A program made the translations under genes and the position numbers. Positions 6,381 through 7,295 of a stretch of DNA of 7,295 nt are shown one piece after another; within the stretch, counting starts at the first letter, position 1, and each line of letters begins with the position of its first letter. Below the pieces are notes generated by a model. The model was given only the letters and a program-made list of their open reading frames with translations, was not told the DNA's origin and did not search any database. Source of the DNA: Geobacteraceae bacterium (GTDB lineage: Bacteria; Desulfobacterota; Desulfuromonadia; Desulfuromonadales; Desulfuromonadaceae); assembly GCA_020201305.1 (NCBI GenBank), contig JAIVHC010000019.1:1-7295 (forward strand), in the 5' to 3' direction.

Positions 6381-7295
6381 CTACGTTATGCGGATGGTTT
6401 TGTACAAAAAGTTCTTGAAGCGGAAGAAGGTTTTGCGCTCTTCGCTGCGATCACTGGTGGGATCGCATGCCTTGAGAGCCTTTGCAATAGCTGGCATGGT
6501 GGTGGCACCGTGGGAACGCGCCAGATCCACGGTGGCGACAACCGCATCCCGGGGAAGATCATTGCTGGAGTAAGGGGCGTAGATCGCACTCCAGAAATCT
6601 TCCTCGCCGTTGACAATGGAAGTGAACACCCGCTGGGCCATCCCGGCATTTATTTTGTCATGCGCTGTGCTGTGCTCCTCCAGAACCATGGGGGAGCCGA
6701 TAGCACGCCGGATGTCATCGGCACTGATAATATCCGCACGCCGGAAAAACAGCGCGCGCAGGAGAATGGAGCGCAGCTCACGCATGTTTCCGGTGTAGTG
6801 GTGGTTCTGCAGCATGTAGCGTGCGGTTTTGTCGAGCACCGGCGGGTCAATATCATCCTGATTGGGGTTTTTGTACGCGCGGTGGAGTTTGCCCATAAAG
6901 TGGGTGCTGAGGTCGGGGATATCTTCGCGCCGCTCGTTCAGAGATGGAACCTCAAGGGTTAATTCCGAGAGGCGGTGAAACAGATCTTCACGGAACAGCT
7001 CCTTCTTGATCAGCTCGGGCAGATTTTTATTCGTCGCAGCGATAAGGAGCACGTGGGAAAAGCGGGTTTTATTTTCCCCCAGGCGCACAAAACTTCCGTT
7101 ATCCAGAAAGCGCAGGAGTTGTACCTGGGTTTTCGGGTCCGCATCACCGATCTCATCCAGAAACACCACTCCGCCGTTGGCCTCTTCCAGGATCCCCTGC
7201 CGATCAGCGTGCGCGCCTGTAAATGCCCCGCGCTTGTTGCCGAACAGCTCGGCATAGGTGAGCTCGCCGCTGTAGGCGGCAATATTGCTCTTTTT
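6381..7295 (-). CDS. Sigma54-dependent AAA+ transcriptional activator, C-terminal part (5' end outside window)
   Basis: The frame stays open to the right edge of the window, giving 304 residues before the TAG at 6381-6383; the N-terminus and Walker A are missing because the gene runs off the window. What remains is a sigma54-interacting AAA+ domain: ELFGNKRGAFTGA (16-28) with the GAFTGA loop that contacts sigma54, Walker B VVFLDE (43-48), sensor I LIAATN (84-89), the arginine-finger region FREDLFHRL (101-109) and sensor II GNMREL (169-174). Such proteins use ATP hydrolysis to open sigma54 promoter complexes. After about residue 205 no Fis-type helix-turn-helix is evident. Instead there is a tail with EDFWSAIYAPY (232-242), DLPRDAVVATVDLARS (246-261) and FFRFKNFLYKT (290-300), resembling a C-terminal extension I recall from some FHA- or GAF-linked regulators of this class. 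The sensory domain and target genes are unknown. It converges on the M16 gene with a single base between their stops, so it is a separate unit. Confidence 0.93.
   Translation of the reverse strand, partial: KKSNIAAYSGELTYAELFGNKRGAFTGAHADRQGILEEANGGVVFLDEIGDADPKTQVQLLRFLDNGSFVRLGENKTRFSHVLLIAATNKNLPELIKKELFREDLFHRLSELTLEVPSLNERREDIPDLSTHFMGKLHRAYKNPNQDDIDPPVLDKTARYMLQNHHYTGNMRELRSILLRALFFRRADIISADDIRRAIGSPMVLEEHSTAHDKINAGMAQRVFTSIVNGEEDFWSAIYAPYSSNDLPRDAVVATVDLARSHGATTMPAIAKALKACDPTSDRSEERKTFFRFKNFLYKTIRIT

Noticed and set aside
6446..6467. 7-bp inverted repeat (TGCGATC / GATCGCA) as a terminator between the convergent genes
   Set aside because: It lies inside the regulator's coding sequence, lacks a following T-run on either strand, and is short enough to arise by chance.
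6372..6962. Plus-strand frame of 196 codons after the M16 gene
   Set aside because: It is the antisense of the sigma54 activator, whose GAFTGA, Walker B and sensor motifs are intact.
1..7295. CRISPR array, tRNA gene or insertion sequence
   Set aside because: No regularly spaced direct repeats, no tRNA cloverleaf with the GGTTC-type arm, and no transposase frame were found on either strand.

Overview
The window carries a compact heme (tetrapyrrole) biosynthesis cluster of a Gram-negative-type bacterium. The gene order ccsA/hemX-like, hemA, hemD, hemB, together with a sigma54-type activator, resembles deltaproteobacterial clusters (Desulfuromonadales-like, Desulfobacterota in a broad sense). 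That placement is inferred from gene content and protein style only, and no marker in the window fixes the taxon.

Layout. Bases 2-113 can fold into a long closing stem with two internal hairpins, an unidentified structured RNA or imperfect inverted-repeat element. A divergent SIS-domain protein of the GmhA/DiaA type follows (220-792). After it comes a sigma70-like promoter (855-884), then a tiny possible leader ORF containing a perfect 9-bp tandem repeat (924-1022). The leader's stop overlaps the start of a CcsA-type cytochrome c assembly membrane protein (1019-1846) as ATGA. Next are hemA (1923-3239), hemD (3229-4005, overlapping hemA by 11 bases) and hemB (4044-5018). A perfect 28-bp palindrome (5027-5054) separates hemB from an M16 zinc peptidase gene (5099-6379). 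The minus strand then carries the C-terminal 304 residues of a sigma54-dependent AAA+ activator (6381-7295), convergent with the peptidase gene and one base away from it. Its N-terminus lies beyond the window.

How the genes work together. HemA (glutamyl-tRNA reductase), HemB (porphobilinogen synthase) and HemD (uroporphyrinogen III synthase) supply three early steps of tetrapyrrole synthesis. The CcsA-like protein belongs to the machinery that delivers heme for covalent attachment to c-type cytochromes, so heme supply and heme use are coupled in one transcription unit. hemC, which commonly sits between hemA and hemD in this type of cluster, is absent here and must be encoded elsewhere if the pathway is complete. 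The M16 peptidase is co-directional and may be in the same unit, but has no obvious pathway link.

Most of the window is ordinary core metabolism. The places that merit a second look are the structured element at the left edge, the repeat-bearing leader ORF coupled to ccsA, the missing hemC, the palindrome after hemB, the SIS protein without its usual ligand motifs, and the non-Fis C-terminus of the activator.
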